Position numbers and translations under genes: made by a program. Positions 33,777 through 42,540 of a stretch of 45,422 bases of DNA are shown piece after piece; the first letter of the stretch is position 1; every line of letters starts with the position of its first letter. The notes beneath the pieces were generated by a model, which made no database searches, was not told the origin of the DNA, and saw nothing but the letters and a program-made list of their open reading frames with translations. Origin of the DNA: Alphaproteobacteria bacterium (GTDB taxonomy: Bacteria > Pseudomonadota > Alphaproteobacteria > JAGPBS01); contig JAGPBS010000011.1 of assembly GCA_018063245.1 (NCBI GenBank), positions 1-45,422 on the forward strand. Direction: 5' to 3'.

Positions 33777-33806
33777 TCACACAGCATGCTGCAGCATATC
33801 GGGTGA
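33777..33806 (-). repeat. att-like 3' end of the ABC-F gene (proximal copy)
   Basis: The last nine codons and stop of the ABC-F gene, repeated at 32020-32049. It marks the right boundary of the AbiE cassette. The intervening segment, 32050-33776, contains only the promoter and the two abiE genes. Confidence 0.85.
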
Positions 33807-35366
33807 GTAAACCGCCGGGATATAGTCGTAACGCTTATACTTTAAAAGCAACGTCTTATTCGTTGTGCGCTTGAGGAAATCTTCATTATGGCTGACAACC
33901 AAAAGGGAGCCCTCGTACTTCTTCAGAGACTTCATCAGGCTTTGAATACTTTCGATATCTAAATGGTTGGTCGGCTCATCCAAAATCAGCAGATTCGGTT
34001 TTTTGATCATCATATCAGCGAGCAATAAGCGAACCTTCTCTCCCCCGCTCAGCACAGAAATTTCCTTATGAACCTCTTCGCCAGAAAAGAGAACGCGCCC
34101 CATGTAGCGACGGATTGCCTCTTCTGAGACTTTCGGATTCTCATCTTTGAGCCATTCCAAACCAGACATTTTCAAATTCACACGCTCATCTGGATTTTGC
34201 GGCAGATAATAATAATTTGTATTAAGACCGAATTCAAAAGTACCACCATCGGCTGACACTTCGCCCAGCAGAATCTTCAAAAGTGTTGATTTACCAATAC
34301 CGTTTTGACCAATGATTGCAAGCTTATCCCCTTTGAAAACAGAGAATGAGACTGATTTATAAAGCACTTTCTCCCCAAAAACTTTGGCGATTTTCTCCGC
34401 TTTCAGGATTGCTTTGCCCGTGTGTTTTGCCACCTCAAACTCAAGCGCCAAGTAGCGACGTGATGAATGATCCTGATCCGGCAACTCAATCTTATCAAGC
34501 ATTTTTTGCTTCGACTTTGCTTGCGCTGCCTTTGTAGCCTTTGCTTTAAATCGATCAATGAACTTTTGTAATTGATCAATGCGCCTTTGCTTTTCTTTCC
34601 GCTCGCGGTTTTTTTGCTCTTGGTATTCCTCTTTCAGAAATTCGAACTTCTCGTACTTGCCTGGGTATTCGCGAATTTCTCCATAATCAATATCCCAAAT
34701 ATCCGTTGCGACTGATTTCACAAAACTCAAATCATGGCTGATGAAAATCACAGCGCCTGAAAAAGAGGTTTTCAGATAATCCTCAAGCCATTGAATTGAG
34801 AAAATATCCAAGTGGTTGGTTGGCTCATCAAGGAGCAAACAATCAGGCTCATTGAATAAAGCGCGAGCTAAATAAACACGGAGTTTAAAACCGCCCGATA
34901 GAGTTGAGAGCGGCAATTCATGAAATTCACGCTCAATCCCAAGACCAATCAGAATTTTCTCAATCTTACCTTCCGCTTGATAGCCGCCAAAATGACTGTA
35001 TTTTTCCTCAACTTCTGCAAAGGCAATGCAATTTTCTTCAGTCCAATCTTCAAGCTTATGGAATTTTTCACGCTCAACAAAAGCCTCCCAAAGCTTAGGG
35101 TTTCCACGCATCACGATATGGCGAATAATTTCATTATCTTCAACGAATTGATCCTGGCCTTGCCAGCCCAGCGAACAATGCTGAGGCACTTGAATGACGC
35201 CATCATCCGGCTCCTCAAGTCCGTAGAGAACCTTCATAAATGTTGTTTTCCCAACGCCGTTGGCGCCCAAAAGCGCATAGCGACGGTTCTTCAAAATGGA
35301 CAATTGCACATCTTGAAATAAAAGCTTATTCCCATAGCAATGGGTTAAATTTGTAATCGTAATCAT
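33777..35366 (-). CDS. ABC-F family ATPase (YbiT-like)
   Basis: A soluble, ribosome-acting ABC-F protein of 529 aa, the length of YbiT. It has two ATP-binding cassettes: Walker A GANGVGKT (34-41), signature LSGGFKLR and LLLDEPTNHLD in the first; GQNGIGKS, LSGGEKVR and LILDEPTNHLD in the second. The linker between them is highly charged (QEQKNRERKEKQRRIDQL). ABC-F factors relieve stalled translation or protect from antibiotics; there is no transmembrane domain. It begins 18 bp after ispG and is probably co-transcribed with it. Its last nine codons are duplicated beyond the AbiE cassette. Confidence 0.94.
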   Translation of the reverse strand: MITITNLTHCYGNKLLFQDVQLSILKNRRYALLGANGVGKTTFMKVLYGLEEPDDGVIQVPQHCSLGWQGQDQFVEDNEIIRHIVMRGNPKLWEAFVEREKFHKLEDWTEENCIAFAEVEEKYSHFGGYQAEGKIEKILIGLGIEREFHELPLSTLSGGFKLRVYLARALFNEPDCLLLDEPTNHLDIFSIQWLEDYLKTSFSGAVIFISHDLSFVKSVATDIWDIDYGEIREYPGKYEKFEFLKEEYQEQKNRERKEKQRRIDQLQKFIDRFKAKATKAAQAKSKQKMLDKIELPDQDHSSRRYLALEFEVAKHTGKAILKAEKIAKVFGEKVLYKSVSFSVFKGDKLAIIGQNGIGKSTLLKILLGEVSADGGTFEFGLNTNYYYLPQNPDERVNLKMSGLEWLKDENPKVSEEAIRRYMGRVLFSGEEVHKEISVLSGGEKVRLLLADMMIKKPNLLILDEPTNHLDIESIQSLMKSLKKYEGSLLVVSHNEDFLKRTTNKTLLLKYKRYDYIPAVYSPDMLQHAV

Positions 35367-35384
35367 TATTCATCGTTCTTTCTG

Positions 35385-36617
35385 TTAGGCAGATTTTTTG
35401 AGACTAAATCTCTGTGCCACATATGCATCAAGAATCGCAGTAAATTCCTCAGCGATATGATCCCCTCTGAGCGTTTTCACTTTTTTACCCTCAATAAAAA
35501 CAGGCGCAGCTGGGTTCTCATTACTACCGGGAAGGCTAATGCCGATATCCGCATGCTTACTTTCACCCGGACCATTCACAATACAGCCCATCACAGCAAG
35601 CTTCAAGGTTTCAACACCAGGATAGGCTTTGCGCCAAACAGGCATCTTGCCTTCAAAATAACGCTGAATCTGATCAGCTAATTCCCGAAAGAAAGTACTG
35701 GTTGTCCGTCCACAGCCCGGGCAAGAGGAAACCGCCGGCATAAATGATCGAACCTCTAAGCTTTGCAAAATCTCCTGGCAAATACGCACCTCTGTTGTGC
35801 GCTCTTGCCCTGGCGCTGGCGTTAATGAAACGCGAATCGTATCCCCAATGCCATCAAGCAATAAGGGGGCTAAAGCCGCTGCACTGGCAACAGTGCCCTT
35901 AATCCCCATGCCTGCTTCCGTCAAACCAAGATGCAAGGTGTAATCTGATCTTATGGCAAGCTCACGATAGATCGCAATTAAATCAGGCGCTTTCGATACT
36001 TTACATGAAATGATGATCTTATCCTTCGCAAGGCCAATTTTCTCAGCAAGCGCAGCACTTTGAAGGGCTGATCTGATCACAGCTTCCCGTTCAACGGCTG
36101 CTGCTGATAAAGGATTTGCAAGCTTTGCATTTTCATCCATGAGTCTTTGAGAGAGTTCTTCATCAAGCGAGCCCCAATTCACGCCAATGCGCACAGGCTT
36201 ATTGTGCTTGATTGCAACATCAACCATCATCTCGAATTGTTTATCGCGCTTATCTCCGAAACCAACATTGCCTGGATTGATTCGATACTTATCTAAAGCC
36301 TCCGCACAGCCTTGATATTTGGTCAAAAGCGTATGGCCATTGTAATGAAAATCCCCCACCAGTGGCACTGTTACATTTTGCTGTAAGAGTCTCTCGCGAA
36401 TGACAGGAACCGCTTGTGCGGCCTCTTCATCATTCACCGTCAGGCGAACAATCTCAGAGCCTGCTTCATGCAGATCAATGATTTGGCGCACTGTTTTTTC
36501 AACATCTGCTGTTGCCGTATCGGTCATGGATTGCACAACAACAGGCTGCCCTTTACCTACAAGGACATGGCCAACTTTAACCAACTGCGTTAAATGTCTT
36601 TTGATGCTGTCTGTCAT
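35385..36617 (-). CDS. ispG: 4-hydroxy-3-methylbut-2-en-1-yl diphosphate synthase
   Basis: The penultimate enzyme of the MEP isoprenoid pathway, a [4Fe-4S] protein. The 410-aa product starts with [16 protein letters not shown] (about 29-44) and has the RINPGNVG and [10 protein letters not shown] substrate-binding segments. The cluster cysteines are in SCPGCGRT (near 298) and GCIVNGPGE (near 345). The start is supported by an AGAGAG ribosome-binding site. Its presence shows that isoprenoids are made by the MEP route rather than imported. Confidence 0.97.
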   Translation of the reverse strand: MTDSIKRHLTQLVKVGHVLVGKGQPVVVQSMTDTATADVEKTVRQIIDLHEAGSEIVRLTVNDEEAAQAVPVIRERLLQQNVTVPLVGDFHYNGHTLLTKYQGCAEALDKYRINPGNVGFGDKRDKQFEMMVDVAIKHNKPVRIGVNWGSLDEELSQRLMDENAKLANPLSAAAVEREAVIRSALQSAALAEKIGLAKDKIIISCKVSKAPDLIAIYRELAIRSDYTLHLGLTEAGMGIKGTVASAAALAPLLLDGIGDTIRVSLTPAPGQERTTEVRICQEILQSLEVRSFMPAVSSCPGCGRTTSTFFRELADQIQRYFEGKMPVWRKAYPGVETLKLAVMGCIVNGPGESKHADIGISLPGSNENPAAPVFIEGKKVKTLRGDHIAEEFTAILDAYVAQRFSLKKSA

Positions 36618-36779
36618 TTTGTGCTCTCTTTAATGAATGAAGCGCTGAAGCCTATCTACACTGGTTTTGACTATAATACATTAGCCCCACAATTGAAACA
36701 AAATTCTAGACAGTTTCCTCTTGACCAACTGACGTTACAGGACAAGAATGAAATAAATGTGCAAACAAGGAGATCAAAC

Positions 36780-37070
36780 ATGTCAGATATTCAAAGTGCT
36801 AAAAAACAAATTGACCAGATTCTCGAATTAGGAATTCATGCAAATCATGGAGGATTTACTGACGCACAACGCAAGCTCCTTAACATTGAGTTTGCCTTCA
36901 AGCGAACTGAATTAATCTCAATGCTAGAGACAATCAATAAGCCTTTAGCTCAATTCACAATCTCAGAACTATCCATTTCTACTTTAGAGGAAAACGCTCT
37001 TGCTATTCAAACATTGAACCAGCTATCTCTCCATCTTTCAAATGAGAGTACACCCCCTCAAAACTCCTAA
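36780..37070 (+). CDS. Small flagellin-core-like protein 1 (96 aa)
   Basis: No family recognised with certainty. I take the ATG at 36780 because AAGGAG lies at 36767-36772; an open frame extends further upstream. It is a paralogue of the 96-aa protein at 37706: both read L..HAN..GFT..QR..L..EF..........E..NKPL......SISTLE..A.AI..L..LS. This layout resembles the flagellin D1 core, a GTLSDADRAALQAEF-type helix followed by a DISTxxxAxxAIxxI helix. It has no signal peptide. Function unknown. Confidence 0.65.
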   Translation: MSDIQSAKKQIDQILELGIHANHGGFTDAQRKLLNIEFAFKRTELISMLETINKPLAQFTISELSISTLEENALAIQTLNQLSLHLSNESTPPQNS

Positions 37071-37083
37071 AAATGTCATCCTC

Positions 37084-37112
37084 TTGACTATTTGACTCCG
37101 AAATGGTCTAAT
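37084..37112 (+). promoter_or_regulatory. Promoter of the 186-aa gene
   Basis: TTGACT (37084-37089) and TCTAAT (37107-37112) with a 17-bp spacer, 21 bp before the start codon and overlapping nothing else. A GAGGAG ribosome-binding site follows. Confidence 0.5.
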
Positions 37113-37132
37113 AGATCGAGAGGAGATCATCC

Positions 37133-37693
37133 ATGGCCTATATACCATCCGTTCCGTCAAAAAAACTTAATTTTTCATATAACCAATCCCAAATTCCTGC
37201 AAATCCTGAAGCGTCGACACCGCGTGCAAATCATCAGCTCGCCTATGAAAATTATCTCCTTGGGCAAATCACCTCTCTAGAATCAAGACTTGTTTCATTG
37301 ACGCAATCAAAAAATCGCACAACACAACAAGCAGGAGTGTTCTTTGAGATGTTTCTCGATAACGTTAACCAGGCCATTACGTCATTAGAACGCGCAACAG
37401 AACAGGCAAAAAAATGCGACTCTGATGACATAAGCATGAATGATCGAGCTCTGCTCGATACTGTTTTGCTAGATCTTGAAAAGAATCTGGATGAGCAGCT
37501 TTCATTTCCGCTACTTGGCGAAACACTCCAAAGACCACAAACACCAGATGAGGCTCCGCTTGAACTCTCTCTCCTCTCCTCAGGAGAAGCCAGAAGAGCC
37601 CTGAACACCCTTTCCCCTCTCTTAACAAAAGCAAAAGAGCAGAAAGCTGCTATTCTTGTCAAAATAGAACAGCTGAAAACACAGCAGCAATAA
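37133..37693 (+). CDS. Small flagellin-core-like protein 2 (186 aa)
   Basis: No family recognised. After a Pro/Ser-rich N-terminus (1-35) it is nearly all helix. Residues about 96-128 (ISMNDRALLDTVLLDLEKNLDEQL) line up by eye with the flagellin N-terminal D1 helix. The C-terminus (EARRALNTLSPLLTKAKEQKAAILVKIEQL, about 152-181) lines up with the flagellin C-terminal D1 helix (AxxAIxxIDxALxxVxxxRAxLGAxQNRL). The variable D2/D3 insert is missing. It is flanked by two 96-aa genes of similar pattern and shares the 37706 gene's transcript. It could be an unrelated coiled-coil protein. Confidence 0.65.
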   Translation: MAYIPSVPSKKLNFSYNQSQIPANPEASTPRANHQLAYENYLLGQITSLESRLVSLTQSKNRTTQQAGVFFEMFLDNVNQAITSLERATEQAKKCDSDDISMNDRALLDTVLLDLEKNLDEQLSFPLLGETLQRPQTPDEAPLELSLLSSGEARRALNTLSPLLTKAKEQKAAILVKIEQLKTQQQ

Positions 37694-37705
37694 AAAGAGG
37701 CAGAT

Positions 37706-37996
37706 ATGTCAGCTCTACAACATCTCCAAACTGCAATAATGCAGGCCCTTGACTTAGCCAATCACGCCAATCAAGATGGATTTACGACCGTACAGAGAGG
37801 GTATCTCAGTACTGAATTTAGCATGTTGAAAGAGAATCTTTTCTCTGCAATGGAACAAGCCAACAAGCCTTTAAATCTATACCATGTCCAATTTGTATCT
37901 ATTTCAACTTTAGAACAAACAGCAGTTGCGATCGATAAACTGACCTTGCTCTCAGGCTATCTTTTAAGCTACCATCTCTCTCCTAAGAGCTGCTAA
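37706..37996 (+). CDS. Small flagellin-core-like protein 3 (96 aa)
   Basis: Same length as, and clearly related to, the 36780 gene product; the aligned blocks are HAN..GFT..QR..L..EF, NKPL and SISTLE..A.AI..L. It starts 12 bp after the preceding gene with an AGAGG ribosome-binding site, so the two are co-transcribed. It ends two bases before the convergent rsmA gene. Function unknown. Confidence 0.65.
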   Translation: MSALQHLQTAIMQALDLANHANQDGFTTVQRGYLSTEFSMLKENLFSAMEQANKPLNLYHVQFVSISTLEQTAVAIDKLTLLSGYLLSYHLSPKSC

Positions 37997-37998
37997 CA

Positions 37999-38859
37999 TT
38001 AGCTCAAAAGGTGCTTTCGCTCTTTCACATAATCCTTCAGCGTCAAGAAATCATCGATTGTGAGATTCTCTGCTCTTAGAGATGGATCAAGACCTAGGCT
38101 CTGTAAGACAGATTCAGTCCCCGGAATAAAACCCTTCAGGCTTTGCCTTAACATTTTCCGCCGCTGCCCAAAAGCATGATGCGTCAAAGTCTCAAGGATC
38201 TTGAAATCCTCAGCATCAAAGATCAGATCTTTCTTTGGCGTAAATCGAACAACTGTTGAAACAATCTTTGGAGGCGGATAAAAAGCCACTGGCGCAATAT
38301 CAAAACATTTCTCAACGCTGCAAAGCCATTGAGATAAAATCGAAAGACGCCCATAGACCTTTGTATCTGGCTTTGCGACAAGCCGATCCGCTACTTCTTT
38401 TTGAAACATCAGCACAAAACAATCAAAAGACTTAACCTGATGAAGCCATGAAATCAGCAGTGTTGTGGAAATATTATAAGGCAGATTTGCTACAATCTTA
38501 AGATGCTTACCTGGCATTGCAAAACGCGTCGTATCAATTGTTAAAGCATCAGCATTCAGAATCTCAAATCGCCCCCCATACCAATCCTTCAACAAATCAG
38601 CAGCTTTGATAGCTCTTTCATCTTTTTCAATGGCATAAATCTTATGTGCTTCTGATTCCAGAAGAGCTCTTGTCAAAGCACCGGGGCCTGAGCCTACTTC
38701 AATCACAATATCGTCATTGGTAAGCGATGCGCAGCGCGCAATTTTTTGTGTGAGAGATAGATCGAGTAGAAAATTTTGCCCCAAGGATTTCTTAGGCATG
38801 AGATCGTACCGATCAATCACCTCTTTAATCGTTGGTCTTTCTCTGTCAGAAGCAGTCAT
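37999..38859 (-). CDS. rsmA: 16S rRNA dimethyladenosine transferase
   Basis: Dimethylates two adjacent adenosines near the 3' end of 16S rRNA during 30S assembly (kasugamycin sensitivity gene, ksgA). The 286-aa enzyme has KKSLGQNFLLD near residue 23, the SAM-binding VIEVGSGPGALTRALL (52-67) and the catalytic NLPYNIST near 124. The ATG shares a base with the surA stop (TAATG). pdxA, which usually separates surA and rsmA, is absent. Confidence 0.97.
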   Translation of the reverse strand: MTASDRERPTIKEVIDRYDLMPKKSLGQNFLLDLSLTQKIARCASLTNDDIVIEVGSGPGALTRALLESEAHKIYAIEKDERAIKAADLLKDWYGGRFEILNADALTIDTTRFAMPGKHLKIVANLPYNISTTLLISWLHQVKSFDCFVLMFQKEVADRLVAKPDTKVYGRLSILSQWLCSVEKCFDIAPVAFYPPPKIVSTVVRFTPKKDLIFDAEDFKILETLTHHAFGQRRKMLRQSLKGFIPGTESVLQSLGLDPSLRAENLTIDDFLTLKDYVKERKHLLS

Positions 38860-40154
38860 TAAATCCTGATCTCAATATAAGCATTATTGCGCAAATCACG
38901 CATCAGACGACGTTGTAATACATCAATCTTTTCCATATAAAGCTTCTGTTGAATTTTCTCTTCAGATGGCATTTCAATCTGAGCCTCATCCCGATGGCAA
39001 AGCATTAAAAGCAAAAGACCTGTTTCATTTTCAAGAAAATGCGTTGGCTTACCCACATCAATGGCCGATAAAAGCATGTACATTTGATCTGGCATCTCAC
39101 CGAGCTTCACACGATCGACATTCCCTGTCATTCCAGAATCATATTTTTTTGATGCCGCTTCAAAAGCAGGACATCCTCTCACCTCACTTGTAATTTTCTC
39201 AGCTTCTTGGCGGAGCTCTGCTTTACGCGCCTCATCCTCTGTTCCATCAAAAACAATGTGAAGTTGTCTTAAATCAGCCATTGCATCACGGTTATCCGCT
39301 TCAAGCATTTTCCGTTTTGAGCGAACCAAGACAATATGATACCCAAATGGAGATCGAATCGGATGTGAAATCTCACCTGGTGACAACTTTGTCAAAACAG
39401 CATCGACTTCTGGCATCATCTGCCCTTCCATCACCCACCCCATATCACCACCATTTGGCGCTGCTGCTGATTGAGAAAATTGACGCGCCACCATTGAAAA
39501 CGCCGTTCCCTTTTTCATTTGAACATAAAGTTGATCTGCAAGCTCTTTAACGTCTTTTTCTTTCTCTGGCTTATCAATCAACAAATCAATCACCGCAACC
39601 AAATATTGAGGCTTACCTGCATTGTCTTTTAAATAGTTTAGTCTTTCTTCTACTTCTTCAGGCGAGACAGTCACATCGCCCGATGCTCTTTGATACAAAT
39701 ATTGTTGCCATAGAATATTAGCCTTTACCTGATTTTTCATTGTGTTGATTGGTACATTGCCGCGCTTTAAAAGAGCTGTCAGACCATCAACATCCATGTT
39801 ATTCTGTCCAGAAATTGCTTCAAGGCCACGTGTTACATCTTCATCTGTTACTTTGATTTTCTTCTCAAGCGCTTCTTGCGTTTGAAGTTTCTCATCAACC
39901 AGAGCTCTTAAGGCTTCAGTCTTTAGAATCTTTTCATTGTGTTCATTGCGTGGCAAGCCTGATTCAAAAAACATCATGCTGAGGCGACCATCATACTCTG
40001 CGCGCGAAATCACTTCATCATTCACCAAAGCTGCAATCTTTGCTTTTTCTGCTCCCACTGAAACAGCTGGCATCAAAAAGCTGATGCTCAAAATAGGAGT
40101 CAAAAAGAATTGAAGATTTTTCAATAAAGAAGCATTTTTGTGAGCTAAAATCAT
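38859..40154 (-). CDS. surA: Periplasmic peptidyl-prolyl isomerase/chaperone SurA
   Basis: Escorts unfolded outer-membrane proteins across the periplasm to the BAM complex. The 431-aa product has a signal peptide (about 1-34) and an N-terminal SurA domain (AALVNDEVISRAEYDGRL onward). There is one clear PPIC rotamase domain at about 175-285, including FSQSAAAPNGGDMGWV and SPFGYHIVLV, and a less conserved second one after 290. It sits in the usual place after lptG, but lptD is not between them. With bamE and lptFG it supports a classical outer membrane. Confidence 0.93.
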   Translation of the reverse strand: MILAHKNASLLKNLQFFLTPILSISFLMPAVSVGAEKAKIAALVNDEVISRAEYDGRLSMMFFESGLPRNEHNEKILKTEALRALVDEKLQTQEALEKKIKVTDEDVTRGLEAISGQNNMDVDGLTALLKRGNVPINTMKNQVKANILWQQYLYQRASGDVTVSPEEVEERLNYLKDNAGKPQYLVAVIDLLIDKPEKEKDVKELADQLYVQMKKGTAFSMVARQFSQSAAAPNGGDMGWVMEGQMMPEVDAVLTKLSPGEISHPIRSPFGYHIVLVRSKRKMLEADNRDAMADLRQLHIVFDGTEDEARKAELRQEAEKITSEVRGCPAFEAASKKYDSGMTGNVDRVKLGEMPDQMYMLLSAIDVGKPTHFLENETGLLLLMLCHRDEAQIEMPSEEKIQQKLYMEKIDVLQRRLMRDLRNNAYIEIRI

Positions 40155-40175
40155 GTTGTACCTAACTTGATTGAG

Positions 40176-41276
40176 TTAACCATCTTCCTTATGAATAATC
40201 AAAGGAACTGCAATAAACAAACCTAACACAGCCGGCGCCCAAGCTGCAATAAAAATCGGGATACTTTGCGAGAGGCCCATTGCAAAGAGAACATCTTTTA
40301 CAATATAATACAAAACACCCGCGCACATCCCACTGGCAATCATTTTCATAAAGTTACCAAAACGATGATGGCCTACAGAAAAGAACATCCCAAACATCAC
40401 CATCGCAACAAAAGTTAAAGGCTGTGCAAGATAGGTCTGGTAGTAGAGAATATGCTGATCATTCATAAGACCCGTGCGCCCCAAAACTTCAATGTAATGG
40501 GGTAATTTCCAAAATGAAATTGAGGATGGTTTTAAAAAGCCATCTTCAATATTTTCTTTATCAATTTGCGTTTTTAAAACAAGTTCATCCATCTTTTTAG
40601 GACCATGGATTTTGTCATGACGCACAACATTATGTAAAATCCATCTCTGGCCTTGAATCACAGCCTTTTCAGCATCAATACGATCAATATTATCTTTAAA
40701 ATCACGCACAAAATAAACCGTTACACTGTATAGTTCAGACAGATCTCTGGCACTTGTTTTTGCATGGAGAAATGTTAAATCATTCCCTTCCATCTCCTTA
40801 AACCAAAGCCCTGTTTCAGACAGATCCAAAACATCTGTTTGTTTTTTAACGTGCTTTGTGTTGATACGATTATATTTTTCAAGCATCAAAGCCCCAACTG
40901 GATTAAGCATGGTCACATTAATCACACCAATCAAAAAAGCACAGCAGATAATCGGCAGCATCATTTGCCATATCGAATTACCAGCGGATCGCATAACCGT
41001 TAATTCTTGATTGCGACTTAACCGCAGGAAAGAAATCATACTCGCAAAAAGCACAATAAAAGGAAACACTTTCTGGAGAGATTCATGCAGCTTCAAAAAA
41101 GCCATCTCTAAAACAAGACCGAAGGAAACACCCACTTTTGATCCCGTTTTACGAAGCAATTCAACAATTTCAACCGTCCAGATCAAAAAAAGTAAAATGG
41201 CAAAAACAACCAAAAACCAGGTCAAAAATTGCCGAGACAGATATTTAAAAAGAACAGGCGAAAAATAATATTTCAT
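40176..41276 (-). CDS. lptG: LPS export ABC transporter permease LptG
   Basis: One of the two permease subunits that extract lipopolysaccharide from the inner membrane for transport to the outer membrane. The 366-aa protein has the YjgP/YjgQ layout: membrane segments at about 16-36, 58-80 and 98-120, a periplasmic domain (about 130-265), and three membrane segments at the C-terminus. It overlaps lptF by four bases (ATGA). Implies that LPS is made, although lptD is not linked here. Confidence 0.94.
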   Translation of the reverse strand: MKYYFSPVLFKYLSRQFLTWFLVVFAILLFLIWTVEIVELLRKTGSKVGVSFGLVLEMAFLKLHESLQKVFPFIVLFASMISFLRLSRNQELTVMRSAGNSIWQMMLPIICCAFLIGVINVTMLNPVGALMLEKYNRINTKHVKKQTDVLDLSETGLWFKEMEGNDLTFLHAKTSARDLSELYSVTVYFVRDFKDNIDRIDAEKAVIQGQRWILHNVVRHDKIHGPKKMDELVLKTQIDKENIEDGFLKPSSISFWKLPHYIEVLGRTGLMNDQHILYYQTYLAQPLTFVAMVMFGMFFSVGHHRFGNFMKMIASGMCAGVLYYIVKDVLFAMGLSQSIPIFIAAWAPAVLGLFIAVPLIIHKEDG

Positions 41277-42415
41277 CTAGCCCCCCTTCCGTGAGATAAG
41301 CGCTTATTTGTCGCGTGCCTCATCTGCGTGAAAAGCTTTGTATAGCTTCCATATCCTGCAAAATAAAGAATCGGTGCCAACGGCAATATATACAAAAGAG
41401 GCGTCAAGACTGGATTTTTGATCGCGAGCTTTTCAAGCATAAGTCCCAAAAACCGAATGGCCATCGCAATAACCATAATCAGCACAATATTCTTAGAAAA
41501 CCCACGTCGAGAAAAAGATGAATTTAATAAAACTGATGCACCTAAAACCGTGAAACCGAGTATGTAAAGAGGAATCGTAAAACGACGATGCATCTCAATA
41601 ATCATCTTGTTCTTACGCAAAGGCTTTTCCTCAACAGCAATACTCTCCCAAAGATCTGAAAAATTCTTCTCTTTCACATCCTTGAAACTCTCTGTTGTTT
41701 TACGCTTAAACTGATCCAAATCAATTTTATACTCAGCAAAATTCAAAGTTCCAATTCTGCCGGTTTGTTCATTATATTCTTGCCTTGATCCGTTATAAAT
41801 CAAAACACGCCCCTTTGATTCATCAAGTTCAACAATCTGCCCTGACTGCGCAAAGATTGTTACAGGCTTTTCTTTCTGACGCGTATCATAAATCAACACA
41901 CCAAAAAGCTCACCCTTGTTACTTTTCTCACTCACAAAAACCGTCAGATTCTTTGAAATATCAACAAAAACACCTTCCCGAATCATAAAGGCTGAAAAAT
42001 CGTTTTTAATTGTCTGTTGAATCGTCGTCATTTTCTTTTGAGCCTGAGGCGCATATTCAATCGTTAAAGCAAAAGAAAACAGAGTCAGCACAATCGCAAA
42101 AACCAAAGCTGGCCTCATAAGCTGCAATGTACTCATCCCAGCGGCTTTCAACACAACAAGTTCATTATCTTGGAGCATTTTATTATAAACAAACAAAACG
42201 GCAATCAAAGCAGCAATCGGCAAAATCAGATACAAAAAGCTTGGTAAGGTTAAGAACAAAAGCTTCACAAACATGTAAAATGACGCACCACCCGCAATCA
42301 CAAATTCAATGAGTCGAATAGACTGAGTCAACCACAAGGCGCAAATCAGCCCAAAAAGAATGACCACGAGTGCTATTGCAAGATTTGTGATTCCATATTT
42401 GAAAAAAAGTTTCAT
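41273..42415 (-). CDS. lptF: LPS export ABC transporter permease LptF
   Basis: Partner of LptG in the LptB2FG transporter. The 380-aa protein shows the family pattern: membrane helices at about 10-30, 48-75 and 98-120, a soluble periplasmic region, and C-terminal helices from about 275. LRKNKMIIEMHRRFTIPLYILGFTVLGA marks the coupling region and fifth helix. First gene of the lptF-lptG-surA-rsmA run. No clear ribosome-binding site precedes the ATG at 42415. Divergent from pepA. Confidence 0.94.
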   Translation of the reverse strand: MKLFFKYGITNLAIALVVILFGLICALWLTQSIRLIEFVIAGGASFYMFVKLLFLTLPSFLYLILPIAALIAVLFVYNKMLQDNELVVLKAAGMSTLQLMRPALVFAIVLTLFSFALTIEYAPQAQKKMTTIQQTIKNDFSAFMIREGVFVDISKNLTVFVSEKSNKGELFGVLIYDTRQKEKPVTIFAQSGQIVELDESKGRVLIYNGSRQEYNEQTGRIGTLNFAEYKIDLDQFKRKTTESFKDVKEKNFSDLWESIAVEEKPLRKNKMIIEMHRRFTIPLYILGFTVLGASVLLNSSFSRRGFSKNIVLIMVIAMAIRFLGLMLEKLAIKNPVLTPLLYILPLAPILYFAGYGSYTKLFTQMRHATNKRLSHGRGAR

Positions 42416-42540
42416 TTGATATATAACAAATCCTATTAAGGGGGGTGAAAGAAAAACCTACCGAAATTTCCAAAGACCGACTACAATATTTAGAAACTTA
42501 TTTCTTTTACCACAATCTACGAAAAATACAAAGGTTTACC

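Noticed and set aside
37252-37761. A 169-codon open frame on the minus strand across the 186-aa gene
   Set aside because: It is Ser/Cys/Arg-rich with no recognisable pattern, lacks a good ribosome-binding site, and is antisense to a gene with a promoter, ribosome-binding site and paralogous neighbours.
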